A stretch of 64,000 bases of DNA from Alphaproteobacteria bacterium UBA998 (GTDB lineage: Bacteria; Pseudomonadota; Alphaproteobacteria; Rickettsiales; UBA998). The notes beneath the pieces were generated by a model. That model had not been told where the DNA came from. It searched no databases and was given only the letters and a program-made list of their open reading frames with translations. The stretch's first letter is position 1, and each line of letters starts with the position of its first letter. Shown piece after piece: positions 1 through 8,967 of this stretch. A program made the position numbers and the translations under genes. The stretch covers positions 13,425-77,424 of the forward strand of contig DBAY01000030.1 of the NCBI GenBank assembly GCA_002291925.1, written 5' to 3'.

Positions 1-1
1 G

Positions 2-1105
2 CCTATCAACGACACTGCGCTATTGGCGCGTGTGCGATCGCTTATCCGTATCAAAGTACTGCTCGACGAGCTGCGTTTGCGTGACAAGACTGGCCTGCAG
101 ATGGGTGTGTTGTCAGAAAACCAGAATAGTTTTACTTCCGATGTTTCCGGGGCGCATGTGGTCATCATCGACGACGATATTGTGCAAAGTAACCGGCTGG
201 TGGAACGTTTGCGTGAAAGCTACAAGGTCACCGCCATTGAGGAGCCGGATCAGACGGTGTCTATTCTTCAAACGAGCACCGACGTGGACTTGGTTGTCAT
301 CAACACGCAGTTAAACGAGGTGGACGCCTTGCGTCTATGCGCACACATGCGAAACATCGATGCCATCCGTAACGTGCCCATCATCATGCTGGCGGATGAG
401 GAGGACATGCGTCTCGTGCTGAAGGGGCTGGAGCTCGGCATCAATGATTACCTTATGCTGCCGGTGGATTTCAACGAGATGGCCGCCCGTGTGAAGACGC
501 AAATCCGGCGGAAGAAATACCAGGACGCGCTGAAGCAGAATTACCAGTCCAGTATTTCCATGGCGATCACGGACGCGCTGACCGGGCTGTATAATCGCCA
601 TTATCTCGATGCTCACCTGCACAACATGGTGAATAGCGCCATCACCAACAAAAAGCCGCTTTCGCTGCTCATCATGGATATGGACCACTTCAAATCCGTA
701 AACGATACCTATGGCCACGATGTCGGTGACGAAGTGCTGAAGCAGCTAGCCCGACGCATCATCGATACGGTGCGAAGCTCCGACCTCGCCGCCCGCATCG
801 GTGGGGAGGAGTTCGTTATCCTCATGCCGGAGACGGACCTTCGCAATGCCTTCGGGCTGGGCGAGCGCTTGCGCGGACTGGTGGAGCGTACGCCGTTTAT
901 TATCTCCCACGCTATCGGCCAGCTGAACAAAACCGTGAGCATCGGCGTTTCCAGCCTGAATCTGGCAGGTGATACACCGATCGACCTCATCAAGCGCGCA
1001 GATAACGCCCTTTATCAAGCCAAGAATGGCGGCCGAAACCAGGTGCTTCCTGTGCCGGAGGGCCTTTACGAGCCTTTGCAGAAAGTGGCCGAGACGGGCT
1101 TCTGA
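2..1105 (+). CDS. pleD: PleD-type response regulator diguanylate cyclase (5' end missing)
   Basis: Makes cyclic di-GMP from two GTP. The frame is open to the left edge, so the first receiver domain is mostly outside the window; only its last helix (PINDTALLARVRSLIRI) is seen. A second receiver-like domain follows (DNA about 160-500), with VVINTQL where a phospho-acceptor Asp would lie, so Asn replaces Asp, consistent with the adaptor role of the second receiver in PleD. The GGDEF domain spans about 560-1060, with active-site GGEEF at 800-814 and an RSSD five residues before it, matching the RxxD product-inhibition site. A TTG at 23 could be called as a start but lies inside the upstream domain. 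The gene ends three bases before the convergent xthA stop. In alphaproteobacteria PleD drives the swarmer-to-stalked type transition; that role here is inferred. Confidence 0.9.
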   Translation, partial: PINDTALLARVRSLIRIKVLLDELRLRDKTGLQMGVLSENQNSFTSDVSGAHVVIIDDDIVQSNRLVERLRESYKVTAIEEPDQTVSILQTSTDVDLVVINTQLNEVDALRLCAHMRNIDAIRNVPIIMLADEEDMRLVLKGLELGINDYLMLPVDFNEMAARVKTQIRRKKYQDALKQNYQSSISMAITDALTGLYNRHYLDAHLHNMVNSAITNKKPLSLLIMDMDHFKSVNDTYGHDVGDEVLKQLARRIIDTVRSSDLAARIGGEEFVILMPETDLRNAFGLGERLRGLVERTPFIISHAIGQLNKTVSIGVSSLNLAGDTPIDLIKRADNALYQAKNGGRNQVLPVPEGLYEPLQKVAETGF

Positions 1106-1108
1106 CGT

Positions 1109-1900
1109 CTACCCAAACTTGAGCGTCACCATCACCGGAATATGATCCGAGGGCTTCTCGCGCGTGCGCTCGGCACGGTGCATGGTGCAGTCCTGCATGG
1201 CGTCCACGGCGGCGGGAGAAAGCAGCAGGTGATCGATCCGCATGCCATGATTGCGCTGGAAACTGTTCTGCCGGTAATCCCACCAGCTGAACGCTTGCGT
1301 TTCCGGATAGCGCGTACGGAAGGCGTCGTAGTAGCCCAGATGCAACAGTGCGCGGAAGCGCTCCCGCTCGGCGGGGTGGTAACAGGTGGTACCGTCCAGC
1401 CCGGCGGGGTCGAACACATCGATGGGATAAGGCGCGACATTATAGTCGCCGCCAATCACCAGAAGTTCATGCTGAACATGAAGTTGCTTCAGGTGCTGCG
1501 CGAGGTTCTCAAGAAAGCCAAGTTTATAAGGAAATTTCTCCGAGTCCGGCGACTGCCCATTGGGGACATAGACCGATGCCACCCGTAAAGCCTGATTCTC
1601 GGGAAGCGAAACGGAAGCCTCGATATAGCGCGCTTGATCCACCGTTTCGCCCGGCAGTCGAACGGCCACATCCTCGAGCGGCAGGCGGGAGAGAATGGCC
1701 ACGCCGTTATAGGTTTTCTGACCATGCAGGGCGATGTTGTAGCCGAGGTCCTCGATGGGCTCGCGCGGGAAATGCTCGTCCTCGATTTTCGTTTCCTGCA
1801 GGAGCAGCACGTCCGGCTTCACCTCGTTCAGGTAATGCGTGAGGTGTTCCAGCCGCGAGCGGATGGAATTGACGTTCCAGGTCGCCACCGAGAGGGACAT
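1109..1900 (-). CDS. xthA: exodeoxyribonuclease III
   Basis: AP endonuclease and 3'-5' exonuclease of base-excision repair, 263 residues, the usual length. Family motifs are clear: N-terminal SVATWNVNSIRSRL, the metal-binding LLLQETKIEDEHFP, GGDYNVAP in the centre, and C-terminal SDHIPVMVTL with the catalytic Asp-His. The ATG at 1898-1900 is chosen over an upstream in-frame codon because MSLSVATWNVNS is the canonical start and because it overlaps the stop of the preceding erpA gene as TGATG, indicating translational coupling. Convergent with pleD. Confidence 0.95.
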   Translation of the reverse strand: MSLSVATWNVNSIRSRLEHLTHYLNEVKPDVLLLQETKIEDEHFPREPIEDLGYNIALHGQKTYNGVAILSRLPLEDVAVRLPGETVDQARYIEASVSLPENQALRVASVYVPNGQSPDSEKFPYKLGFLENLAQHLKQLHVQHELLVIGGDYNVAPYPIDVFDPAGLDGTTCYHPAERERFRALLHLGYYDAFRTRYPETQAFSWWDYRQNSFQRNHGMRIDHLLLSPAAVDAMQDCTMHRAERTREKPSDHIPVMVTLKFG

Positions 1901-2286
1901 CAGACGACAGAGAAGGAATTGCCACAACCGCAAGAAGCAGTTGTGTTGGGATTCTTGATCTCGAACGCGGCCCCACCGAGGGTTTCCACGTAATCGAGCA
2001 CGGCCCCCCTCAGGAACTCCAGCGAGGTGGCATCCACCGCCACGCGCACACCGCCGTCGGTCAGCACCAGGTCATCCTCGACGGGAGGGGTGGTCTCGAA
2101 ATCGAATTTGTACTGGAAGCCAGAGCAGCCGCCACCCATCACGGAAACGCGCAGCAGTGTGCCCGGCGGCTCGTCACGTAGCAGCTTGGCGATGCGGGCG
2201 GTCGCGCTTTCCGACAGCCCAAACGAGGCCGCCATGGCCCCTCCGGCAGCATTGGGTGAGGAAGTCTGGCTATCCGTCTGCATCAT
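1900..2286 (-). CDS. erpA: iron-sulfur cluster insertion protein, A-type carrier
   Basis: Carrier that delivers [2Fe-2S]/[4Fe-4S] clusters to apo-proteins. 128 residues, with a roughly 20-residue polar N-terminal extension before the conserved fold. The three ligand cysteines are present: VMGGGCSGFQY in the middle and CGCGNSF at the C-terminus. The stop overlaps the xthA start by one base. The divergent dgt gene begins 105 bases upstream, so a divergent promoter region lies between 2287 and 2391. The pair erpA/dgt is a standard alphaproteobacterial neighbourhood. IscA is an alternative name; the position beside dgt favours the ErpA label. Confidence 0.9.
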   Translation of the reverse strand: MMQTDSQTSSPNAAGGAMAASFGLSESATARIAKLLRDEPPGTLLRVSVMGGGCSGFQYKFDFETTPPVEDDLVLTDGGVRVAVDATSLEFLRGAVLDYVETLGGAAFEIKNPNTTASCGCGNSFSVV

Positions 2287-2391
2287 CGGTGTTGTTTCCT
2301 GTTATCCACGCCCGGTGGCCGGGTGGCTCTGAAACCAATGTAGAGCAACAAACTCCTTGCTTCAACCACAGGCAAATTCTAGCGTGCGGGC

Positions 2392-3570
2392 ATGCTGCCC
2401 CATCCGGATTACGCGTCCACACTTGCGCCCTATGCCTGCCTGCCATCGCAGAGCCGTGGCCGCATGCATCCGGAGCCCGAGGCGCAGGGACGCTCGCCCT
2501 ACCAGCGCGACCGCGACCGCATCATCCATAGCACCGCTTTCCGCCGTCTGGAATACAAGACGCAGGTGTTCGTCAACCATGAGGGCGACCATTACCGCAC
2601 CCGGCTCACCCACAGCCTTGAGGTGGCGCAGCTGACGCGCTCTCTCTGCCGCCGGTTGCGCTTGAATGAAGATCTGGGCGAGACGCTCGCCCTGTCGCAC
2701 GATCTGGGTCATACCCCCTTCGGTCATGCGGGCGAGGACGGGCTGCAGGAGGTGATGGCGCCGTTTGGCGGTTTTAACCATAACGCGCAGGCCATCCGCA
2801 TACTGACCCATCTAGAAAACCGTTATGCCGCCTTTGACGGCCTGAACCTGACCTGGGAAACGCTGGAAGGCATCGCTAAGCATAATGGCCCACTGGAGGG
2901 TGAGATTCCCTGGGCCATCCGTGAGTTCAACGGCCAGTATAATCTCGAATTGCACACCTGGCCGGGGCTGGAAGCGCAAATTGCCGCGCTGTGCGACGAC
3001 ATCGCCTACCATAATCACGACATTGAGGACGGCATCCGCGCCGGGCTGTTCGTGCTGTATGATTTCATTGATATGCCGCTGATCGGTGACCTGATCCGCG
3101 AGGTGGACGACCGGCATACGGAGGCCCATCCGCGGCGGCGCATTCATGAAGTCATCCGCCGCATGATTAACCGCATGGTGGAAGACCTTGAGCGCCAGAC
3201 GCTGGCCAATATTGAGGCGCATGGCATCCGGCATGTGACGGATGTGCGCTCCCTGAACAAGCCCGTGGCCTCGTTCTCGCCGGCCATGCAGGACGTGAAC
3301 CGGCAGCTTAAAGCCTTCCTCATGCAGCGCATGTACCGGCACTATACCGTGAACCGTATGGCCAGCAAAGCACGACGTCTCGTCAAAGACTTATTCGTCT
3401 TCTTTCATGCAGAACCTGAATGTCTGCCGACCCGCTGGCGGGAAATTGCCGAGGGGCAATATGACCAGCAAAAAGCACGGGTCGTGGCCGATTTCATTGC
3501 TGGCATGACGGACCGTTTCGCCATTGAGGAACATGCACGTATCTACCATCTCGAAGAAAAGAACAAATGA
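2392..3570 (+). CDS. dgt: dGTP triphosphohydrolase-like HD-domain protein
   Basis: Hydrolyses dNTPs to deoxynucleoside and tripolyphosphate; family of dGTPases (type 2 subfamily), 392 residues. The HD metal site is visible: RTRLTHSLEV (His 74), SHDLGHTPFGHAGED (His 103-Asp 104) and the downstream FNHNAQAIRIL, with a further DDIAYHNHDIEDG. Start ATG 2392. Its last four bases overlap the argS start (ATGA), so dgt and argS are probably co-transcribed. Exact nucleotide preference cannot be read from sequence. Confidence 0.92.
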   Translation: MLPHPDYASTLAPYACLPSQSRGRMHPEPEAQGRSPYQRDRDRIIHSTAFRRLEYKTQVFVNHEGDHYRTRLTHSLEVAQLTRSLCRRLRLNEDLGETLALSHDLGHTPFGHAGEDGLQEVMAPFGGFNHNAQAIRILTHLENRYAAFDGLNLTWETLEGIAKHNGPLEGEIPWAIREFNGQYNLELHTWPGLEAQIAALCDDIAYHNHDIEDGIRAGLFVLYDFIDMPLIGDLIREVDDRHTEAHPRRRIHEVIRRMINRMVEDLERQTLANIEAHGIRHVTDVRSLNKPVASFSPAMQDVNRQLKAFLMQRMYRHYTVNRMASKARRLVKDLFVFFHAEPECLPTRWREIAEGQYDQQKARVVADFIAGMTDRFAIEEHARIYHLEEKNK

Positions 3571-5306
3571 ATATATTCAATACTATAAAGAGTGAAGTTA
3601 ATAAGTCACTTGAAGCTTCTTATGCCATCACTGATCCCGCCTTGTTTCAAGGGGTCACGGTGGAACTGCCCAAGGACGCCGCGCATGGCGACCTTTCTAC
3701 CAATGCCGCCATGGTGGTCAGCAAGTCATTGAAAATGAACCCGCGCCAGATTGCCGAAGCATTGGTGCAATCGCTGGCGAAGCATCCGGATGTGGCGTCG
3801 GCGGAGGTGGCGGGGCCTGGCTTTGTGAACCTCACCATGCGCCCCACGTTCTGGCAGGGGCAGTTGCTGAACATCCTGACGGCAGGCACGTCCTATGGCG
3901 ATTCCACGCTCGGGGCGGGCATATCCGTGAATATCGAGTATGTTTCGGCCAACCCCACCGGGCCCCTGCATATTGGCCATGCCCGTGGCGCGGTGGTAGG
4001 CGATGGGCTGGCGCTGTTGCTTACGAAAGCCGGTTACGCCGTCACCAAGGAATATTACATCAACGACGCCGGGGCGCAGACCGATACCCTCGCGCGCTCG
4101 GCGTTTCTCCGCTACCGCGAAGCGCTCGGGGAAGCGATTGGTGAAATCCCCGCAGGCCTTTACCCGGGGGACTACCTCGTGCCCGTTGGGCAGGCGCTGG
4201 CGGAGACCCATGGCGCGGCCCTGCGCGATCAGCCGGAGTCAGCCTGGCTGCCAATTGTGCGTGCCTTTGCCATTGAGCGCATGATGGGTCTGATCAAGAC
4301 TGACTTGGCCGATCTCGGCATTCGCCACGATGTATTCGCCTCCGAGCGCCGCCTGCATGAGGAAAAGCGCATTGAGCAGGTATTGCAGGAACTGGAGGCG
4401 CAGGGGCTGCTTTACCGCGGCGTGCTCGAGCCCCCCAAGGGCAAGACCCCGGACGATTGGGAGCCGCGCGAACAGCTGCTCTTCCGTTCCACCGATTATG
4501 ACGATGATTGCGACCGCCCGCTCGCCAAGTCGGATGGCAGCTTTACCTATTTTGCCGGCGATGTCGCCTACGCGCGCGATAAGCTGAACCGTGGATTTGC
4601 CAAGCTCGTCATGGTATTAGGCGCAGATCATGGCGGTTATATCAACCGGATGAAAGCGCTTGTTAAAGTGCTGTCTCAAGATAAGGCATCGCTTGAAGTC
4701 CTGCTATGCCAGCTGGTGAAGCTGTTTGAGGCCGGGCAACCCTTCAAGATGTCCAAGCGGGCGGGCACCTTTATTACGGTACGCGATGTGCTGGAGGTGG
4801 TGGGCAAGGATGTGCTCCGCTTCGTGATGCTGACCCGCAAGCCCGAACAGCCATTGGATTTTGACCTTGTGAAGGTGCAAGAGCAATCCAAGGATAACCC
4901 GGTTTTCTACGTGCAGTATGCCCATGCACGCTGCAAATCGCTGCTTCGCCAGCCCCACGCGGCAGAGGCGGCGGCCCGGGCGCAGTCCCCGGACGCGGCC
5001 CTGCTGGCGCGCCTGACCCATTCGGCCGAACTGGCCCTGATACGAAAGCTTTGCTACTGGCCGCGCCTCGTGGAATCCGCCGCGCTCGCCTACGAGCCGC
5101 ACCGGGTAGCTTACTTCCTGCATGATCTGGCCTCCGAACTGCATGGGCTGTGGACCCTGGGCAATGACGACCCCTCCCTGCGCTTCCTGCAGGAGAACGA
5201 TGTGGCGCTAAGCGCCGCCCGTCTCGCGCTGGCCCGTGCTGTGGCGACGGTCATCGCCAGCGGGCTGGCCGTCTTGGGTGTGGAACCCGTCGAGGAAATG
5301 CGATAA
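3567..5306 (+). CDS. argS: arginine--tRNA ligase
   Basis: Class I aminoacyl-tRNA synthetase charging tRNA-Arg, 579 residues. The HIGH motif is at residues 135-138 in NPTGPLHIGHARG; the class I KMSKR is at about 394-398; the N-terminal Arg-tRNA-synthetase additional domain and the C-terminal DALR anticodon domain (about 455-579) are both present. Start overlaps the end of dgt by four bases. It is followed 22 bases later by the SPOR-domain gene. Confidence 0.96.
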   Translation: MNIFNTIKSEVNKSLEASYAITDPALFQGVTVELPKDAAHGDLSTNAAMVVSKSLKMNPRQIAEALVQSLAKHPDVASAEVAGPGFVNLTMRPTFWQGQLLNILTAGTSYGDSTLGAGISVNIEYVSANPTGPLHIGHARGAVVGDGLALLLTKAGYAVTKEYYINDAGAQTDTLARSAFLRYREALGEAIGEIPAGLYPGDYLVPVGQALAETHGAALRDQPESAWLPIVRAFAIERMMGLIKTDLADLGIRHDVFASERRLHEEKRIEQVLQELEAQGLLYRGVLEPPKGKTPDDWEPREQLLFRSTDYDDDCDRPLAKSDGSFTYFAGDVAYARDKLNRGFAKLVMVLGADHGGYINRMKALVKVLSQDKASLEVLLCQLVKLFEAGQPFKMSKRAGTFITVRDVLEVVGKDVLRFVMLTRKPEQPLDFDLVKVQEQSKDNPVFYVQYAHARCKSLLRQPHAAEAAARAQSPDAALLARLTHSAELALIRKLCYWPRLVESAALAYEPHRVAYFLHDLASELHGLWTLGNDDPSLRFLQENDVALSAARLALARAVATVIASGLAVLGVEPVEEMR

Positions 5307-5328
5307 ACCACGCAAGGAGAGAAGTGGT

Positions 5329-6363
5329 ATGCACCCTATGCGCAATAACATGAAAAACGATTACGACGCCGACGAGGAAGTCGCGCTGGATGATCTGGAA
5401 GGCTCCGGCCTGCGCTGGATGTCGGTGGCGGTGGTTCTGCTGGTTGTGGCGGGATTCTTTGCCCTCGCGTGGTATGCTTACCGCAGCAGCAGTGCGGATA
5501 GCAGCGGCGAGCATCTGGTGAAAGCCGAGGCGGGGCCACTTAAGGAGAAGCCTGCGGATCCGGGCGGCATGCAGACGCCGTATCAGGACATGTCGGTCTA
5601 TAACGTCATCAGCCCGGATGGTCAGAAAAAGGATGAGGTGGAGCAGCTGCTCCCGGAGCCGGAGGAGCCCATCGCCGTGCGGCAGGAGCCGAAGGCTGAG
5701 CCGGGCCGCACCAGCGGCGATTTGAAAGTCTGGCAGAAGGATGAAGGCGAGGTTGCCGAAATCCCCGATGCCCCGGCGCAGGAAAAGCTGTTGCCGCCCC
5801 CGGCGGCTCCGGCAGAACAGACCGCCGCGGAAACCGACGCGCCTGCGGCGACCACACCCCCGGTGATTCGCCCCAAGCGCTTCATGGAGAAAACGGACGA
5901 CTCCGAAACAGAAAGCTCCTCCATGCAGGAGAAGCCAGTCAAGGTGACCGAGGCTCCGGTGGTACTTACGCCAGCCCCTGCCGCACCGGAAAAGCCGAAA
6001 GTGGAAGCGGCTCCCAAGCCAGCCCCCGCTGCCAAGTCGGAGCCCAAGCCGACCCCGGCCCTTGCCAAGGCGGAGTCTAAGCCAGCGGCCCAGCCCGCGC
6101 CTGTGACCGTTTCAAAGGAGACGGGCAATGTGCAGGTGCAGCTGGCGGCGCTGAAAACATCTGCCGAGGCCACGGCGACCTGGGCACAGCTGAAGAAGAA
6201 ACATGGCGATGTGCTGGCGGGGCGGCAGTACCTGATTGTGAAGGCCGAGCTTCCGCAGGGAACCTTCTACCGCCTGCGCGTGTCAGGCCTTGGCCCTAAT
6301 GCGGCGAAAGACCTCTGTGCAGCCCTCAGCGCGCGCAGGCAAAGCTGCATGGTGGTGCGCTGA
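5329..6363 (+). CDS. SPOR-domain membrane protein
   Basis: Bitopic membrane protein of 344 residues: short acidic cytoplasmic tail, one transmembrane helix (about 30-52, WMSVAVVLLVVAGFFALAWY), a long Pro/Ala/Lys/Glu-rich periplasmic linker, and a C-terminal SPOR fold (about 265-344) that in this family binds denuded glycan strands at division sites. The ATG at 5329 is preferred over an upstream in-frame codon at 5236 because AAGGAGAG lies just before it and the longer version would overlap argS. It abuts nagZ (TGATG overlap), the normal order in alphaproteobacteria. The linker is low complexity, so homology there is weak. Confidence 0.85.
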   Translation: MHPMRNNMKNDYDADEEVALDDLEGSGLRWMSVAVVLLVVAGFFALAWYAYRSSSADSSGEHLVKAEAGPLKEKPADPGGMQTPYQDMSVYNVISPDGQKKDEVEQLLPEPEEPIAVRQEPKAEPGRTSGDLKVWQKDEGEVAEIPDAPAQEKLLPPPAAPAEQTAAETDAPAATTPPVIRPKRFMEKTDDSETESSSMQEKPVKVTEAPVVLTPAPAAPEKPKVEAAPKPAPAAKSEPKPTPALAKAESKPAAQPAPVTVSKETGNVQVQLAALKTSAEATATWAQLKKKHGDVLAGRQYLIVKAELPQGTFYRLRVSGLGPNAAKDLCAALSARRQSCMVVR

Positions 6364-7388
6364 TGGTGGCCCGCACCCCGGTGATTTACGGCATGACGGG
6401 GCTTACCCTGACAACGGAAGAGCGCGCCTTTTTCACGGCGGAACGTCCGGCGGGCTACATCCTCTTCGCCCGCAACTGCCAGGACCCGGCGCAGGTGCGC
6501 GCGCTGACGGATGCGCTGAAGGCGCTGAACCCGGATTACCTCCCGCTCATCCTGATTGATCAGGAAGGCGGCCGCGTGGCGCGGCTGAAACCGCCGCACT
6601 GGCGCAAGGTGCCCCCGGCGGCGCTGTTTGCGGACGTGGCCGCGCAGGATATGGCGGCGGCCCAGCGGATGGTCTACCTCAACGCCCGCCTGATTGCGGC
6701 GGAGCTGGTCGCCTGCGGCATCAACACGGATTGCGCGCCGCTGGCCGACATTCCCACCGAAACCTGCCATGACATCATCGGCGACCGCGCCTATGGCACG
6801 GAGCCGTCGCAGGTGGTGGCATTAGGCCGCGCCATGGCGGACGGGCTGCTCGATGGCGGCGTGCTGCCGGTGCTGAAACATATCCCCGGCCATGGCCGCG
6901 CGGAGGTGGACAGCCACGAGGACCTGCCCGTGGTCAATGCGTCCCTGCCGGAGCTGACCGCGCAGGACTTCATGCCATTCCGCGAGCTGGCGGACATTCC
7001 GCTCGGCATGACGGCGCATATCCGCTACACCGCCATCGATGCGCAGCGCCCGGCGACGCTGTCGCCGAAAACCATCGCAATGGTGCGTGACGTCATCGGT
7101 TTTAATGGCCTGCTGATGACAGATGACCTCTCCATGAAGGCGCTGCAAGGGGATTTCGGGCAGCTAGCGCGTGATTCACTGGCGGCGGGCTGCGACCTGG
7201 TGCTCCATTGCAATGGCAAGATGGAGGAGATGACCGCCATCGCCGGCGCGCTGACGGCGGGTTCTCCCGCTCTGGAAGCGCGGCTGGATGCCGTCACCTC
7301 CCTGATCTCCCCGCTGCGCGACGGGGAGGAGGGCGCACTGCTCGCGGAATATCAATCGCTATGCACCGCGCAGGGTGTGGCGGCCTGA
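6363..7388 (+). CDS. nagZ: beta-N-acetylhexosaminidase, glycoside hydrolase family 3
   Basis: Cytoplasmic enzyme of peptidoglycan recycling that removes GlcNAc from GlcNAc-anhydro-muropeptides. 341 residues, single-domain GH3. The family signature KHIPGHGRAEVDSH begins at residue 172, carrying the Asp-His general acid/base dyad, and the TDDLSMKAL loop at about 252-260 carries the nucleophile Asp. Start overlaps the preceding stop. In related genomes scpA and scpB usually follow; here tatA follows directly after nine bases. Confidence 0.94.
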   Translation: MVARTPVIYGMTGLTLTTEERAFFTAERPAGYILFARNCQDPAQVRALTDALKALNPDYLPLILIDQEGGRVARLKPPHWRKVPPAALFADVAAQDMAAAQRMVYLNARLIAAELVACGINTDCAPLADIPTETCHDIIGDRAYGTEPSQVVALGRAMADGLLDGGVLPVLKHIPGHGRAEVDSHEDLPVVNASLPELTAQDFMPFRELADIPLGMTAHIRYTAIDAQRPATLSPKTIAMVRDVIGFNGLLMTDDLSMKALQGDFGQLARDSLAAGCDLVLHCNGKMEEMTAIAGALTAGSPALEARLDAVTSLISPLRDGEEGALLAEYQSLCTAQGVAA

Positions 7389-7397
7389 GGAGGCATC

Positions 7398-7580
7398 ATG
7401 AGTCTGAGTTTCGGCAAGCTGATCCTGATTTTTCTCATTGTACTGCTGCTGTTTGGCGCAGGCCGCATCCCGCGTCTGATGGCTGACCTCGGCAAAGGCA
7501 TGCGCGCCCTGCGCGAAGGGCTGAAGGAGGAAGAGGCCCCGCAGGCGAAGTTGTCGAACAAGGATGATGCCAGCGTGTAA
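7398..7580 (+). CDS. tatA: twin-arginine translocase subunit TatA
   Basis: Pore-forming subunit of the Tat export system for folded proteins. 60 residues, at the short end for the family: one N-terminal membrane helix (residues 6-20, KLILIFLIVLLLFGAGRIP), the conserved FGAGRIP hinge, the amphipathic helix LMADLGKGMRALREGLKEE and a short charged tail. AGGAGG precedes the ATG. A palindromic repeat separates it from tatB. Confidence 0.93.
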   Translation: MSLSFGKLILIFLIVLLLFGAGRIPRLMADLGKGMRALREGLKEEEAPQAKLSNKDDASV

Positions 7581-7584
7581 ACCT

Positions 7585-7697
7585 GTCATTCCAGCGAAGG
7601 CTGGAATCCAGAGGGCGCTGGTCGCGCATTCTGCAGTTTCTGTCTTGCGCTGGATTCCGGGACGGCGCTTGGCTTCGCCGCGCTAGCCCGGAATGAC
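7585..7697. repeat. palindromic repeat between tatA and tatB, GTCAT/ATGAC ends
   Basis: Two hairpins in tandem: GTCATTCCAGCGAAGGCTGGAAT followed by a linker and a second arm pair from ATTCCGGG to CCCGGAATGAC. Ends are GTCATTCC...GGAATGAC. It fills nearly the whole tatA-tatB gap inside an operon. Related in termini to the elements at 26938, 13257 and 10369. Confidence 0.8.
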
Positions 7698-7711
7698 GCG
7701 GAAAAACCGGA

Positions 7712-8086
7712 ATGTTCGGCCTGTCTTTTTCTGAATTGCTGGTGATTCTGGTGGTGGCCGTGCTGGTGGTGGGGCCAAAGGATCTGCCGCGCGTGGTGCG
7801 GGCGGTCGGGCGCTTCATGCGCGGCGTCAGCGCGCTGGGGCAGGAAATCCGCCGTCAGGTCGATGAGGTCATCGGCGATGAGGAAATGGCCGAGTTGAAG
7901 CGTTTGCGCGAAACCATCCGCAACCAGAAGAACTTCATCATCGACCAGAATGGCGAGTATCAGGAAACGTACGACATCTCCGATTTCCTGAAGGACCGCG
8001 ATCCGCCCGCCATCACCCCGGCGGATGCCGACGCGCCGCATCCGGTGATGGTGCCCGCCGCGAAGGAGCCGCCTCATGATGCCTGA
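7712..8086 (+). CDS. tatB: Sec-independent translocase subunit TatB
   Basis: Part of the TatBC receptor that recognises twin-arginine signal peptides. 124 residues: N-terminal helix with the TatB-typical start MFGLSFSELLVILVVAVLVVGP, Glu at position 8, then PKDLPRVVRAVGRFMR and a long charged amphipathic helix to about residue 75. Its end overlaps tatC by 11 bases. The gene starts 14 bases after the end of a palindromic repeat. Confidence 0.93.
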   Translation: MFGLSFSELLVILVVAVLVVGPKDLPRVVRAVGRFMRGVSALGQEIRRQVDEVIGDEEMAELKRLRETIRNQKNFIIDQNGEYQETYDISDFLKDRDPPAITPADADAPHPVMVPAAKEPPHDA

Positions 8087-8858
8087 CGCACGCCCGGAAG
8101 ACGCCCCGCAGCCGCTGCTCGCCCATCTGGCCGAGCTGCGCACGCGCCTGACATGGGCCGTGCTCACCCTCCTGGTCGGATTCGGGGTGGGCTATGTTGT
8201 TTCCGATACCACCTTCGGCCTGCTCACGCTGCCGCTGAAGCAGGCCTTTGGCGAGGAGGCGGGGCGGCGGCTGATTTATACGGGACTGGCCGAGGCGTTC
8301 GTCACCAAGATGCAGCTGGCGCTGTTCACCGCATTCCTCATTACCTTCCCCGTGCTGGCGGCGCAGCTTTACCTGTTCCTTGCGCCTGGCCTTTACAAGC
8401 ATGAGAAGCGGGTGCTGCTGCCCTATCTCATCGCAGCCCCGGTGCTGTTCTTCCTTGGGGCAGCGATGGCCTATTTCTACATCTTCCCGGCGGCGTGGCA
8501 GTTTTTCCTGAGCTTCGAGACGGGCACGGACGCGCTCGGCCTGCCGCTACGGCTGGAAGCGCGCATGAGTGAATACCTGGATCTCTCCATGTCCATCATC
8601 CTCGCGTTTGGCATTTCCTTTCAGCTGCCCATCCTGCTGACGCTGCTGGTGCGGGTGGGCTTGATTTCCGTGGAAACCCTGCAGAAAGGCAGGCGCTACG
8701 CCATCGTCATCCTTATCACAGTGGCGGCGATTCTTACCCCGCCGGACGTCATCAGCCAGTTAGGCCTTTTCAGCGCGCTGTATCTTTTATACGAACTCTC
8801 CATAATCGCCTGTAAGCTGGTGAAGTCAGAGAATAAGGAACTGTCCGAGCATGCATGA
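8076..8858 (+). CDS. tatC: Sec-independent translocase subunit TatC
   Basis: Polytopic core of the Tat receptor, 260 residues with six predicted membrane helices. The conserved cytoplasmic N-terminus LLAHLAELRTRL, the periplasmic loop containing FVTKMQLALF, and the SFQLPILLTLLVRVGLIS helix are visible. Two adjacent in-frame ATG codons (8076 and 8079) could start it. Overlaps the end of tatB, so translation is likely coupled. Confidence 0.94.
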   Translation: MMPDARPEDAPQPLLAHLAELRTRLTWAVLTLLVGFGVGYVVSDTTFGLLTLPLKQAFGEEAGRRLIYTGLAEAFVTKMQLALFTAFLITFPVLAAQLYLFLAPGLYKHEKRVLLPYLIAAPVLFFLGAAMAYFYIFPAAWQFFLSFETGTDALGLPLRLEARMSEYLDLSMSIILAFGISFQLPILLTLLVRVGLISVETLQKGRRYAIVILITVAAILTPPDVISQLGLFSALYLLYELSIIACKLVKSENKELSEHA

Positions 8859-8870
8859 CATAATGAATAC

Positions 8871-8967
8871 TCCCTCCCCAGTAGGGGGAGGGTCGGGGTG
8901 GGGGCATGAGGATACGTATAACGCCTACAATGCCCCCCTCCCAGCCTCCCCCCTACAGGGGGAGGGG
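8871..8967. repeat. GC-rich palindromic element upstream of serS (family also inside dnaE)
   Basis: Inverted repeat: left arm about 8871-8907 (begins TCCCTCCCCAGTAGGGGGAG) and right arm about 8930-8967 (ends ACAGGGGGAGGGG), with a short AT-richer loop. It occupies most of the tatC-serS gap. The arms match, by eye, those of the element at 46692-46811 inside dnaE (CCCTCCC, GGGGGAGGGT and TGGGGG blocks in the same order). Confidence 0.8.

Noticed and set aside
438..520. Loss of function in PleD because its second receiver lacks the acceptor Asp
   Set aside because: The second receiver of PleD proteins is known as a dimerisation adaptor; the GGEEF and RxxD sites are intact, so no defect is implied.
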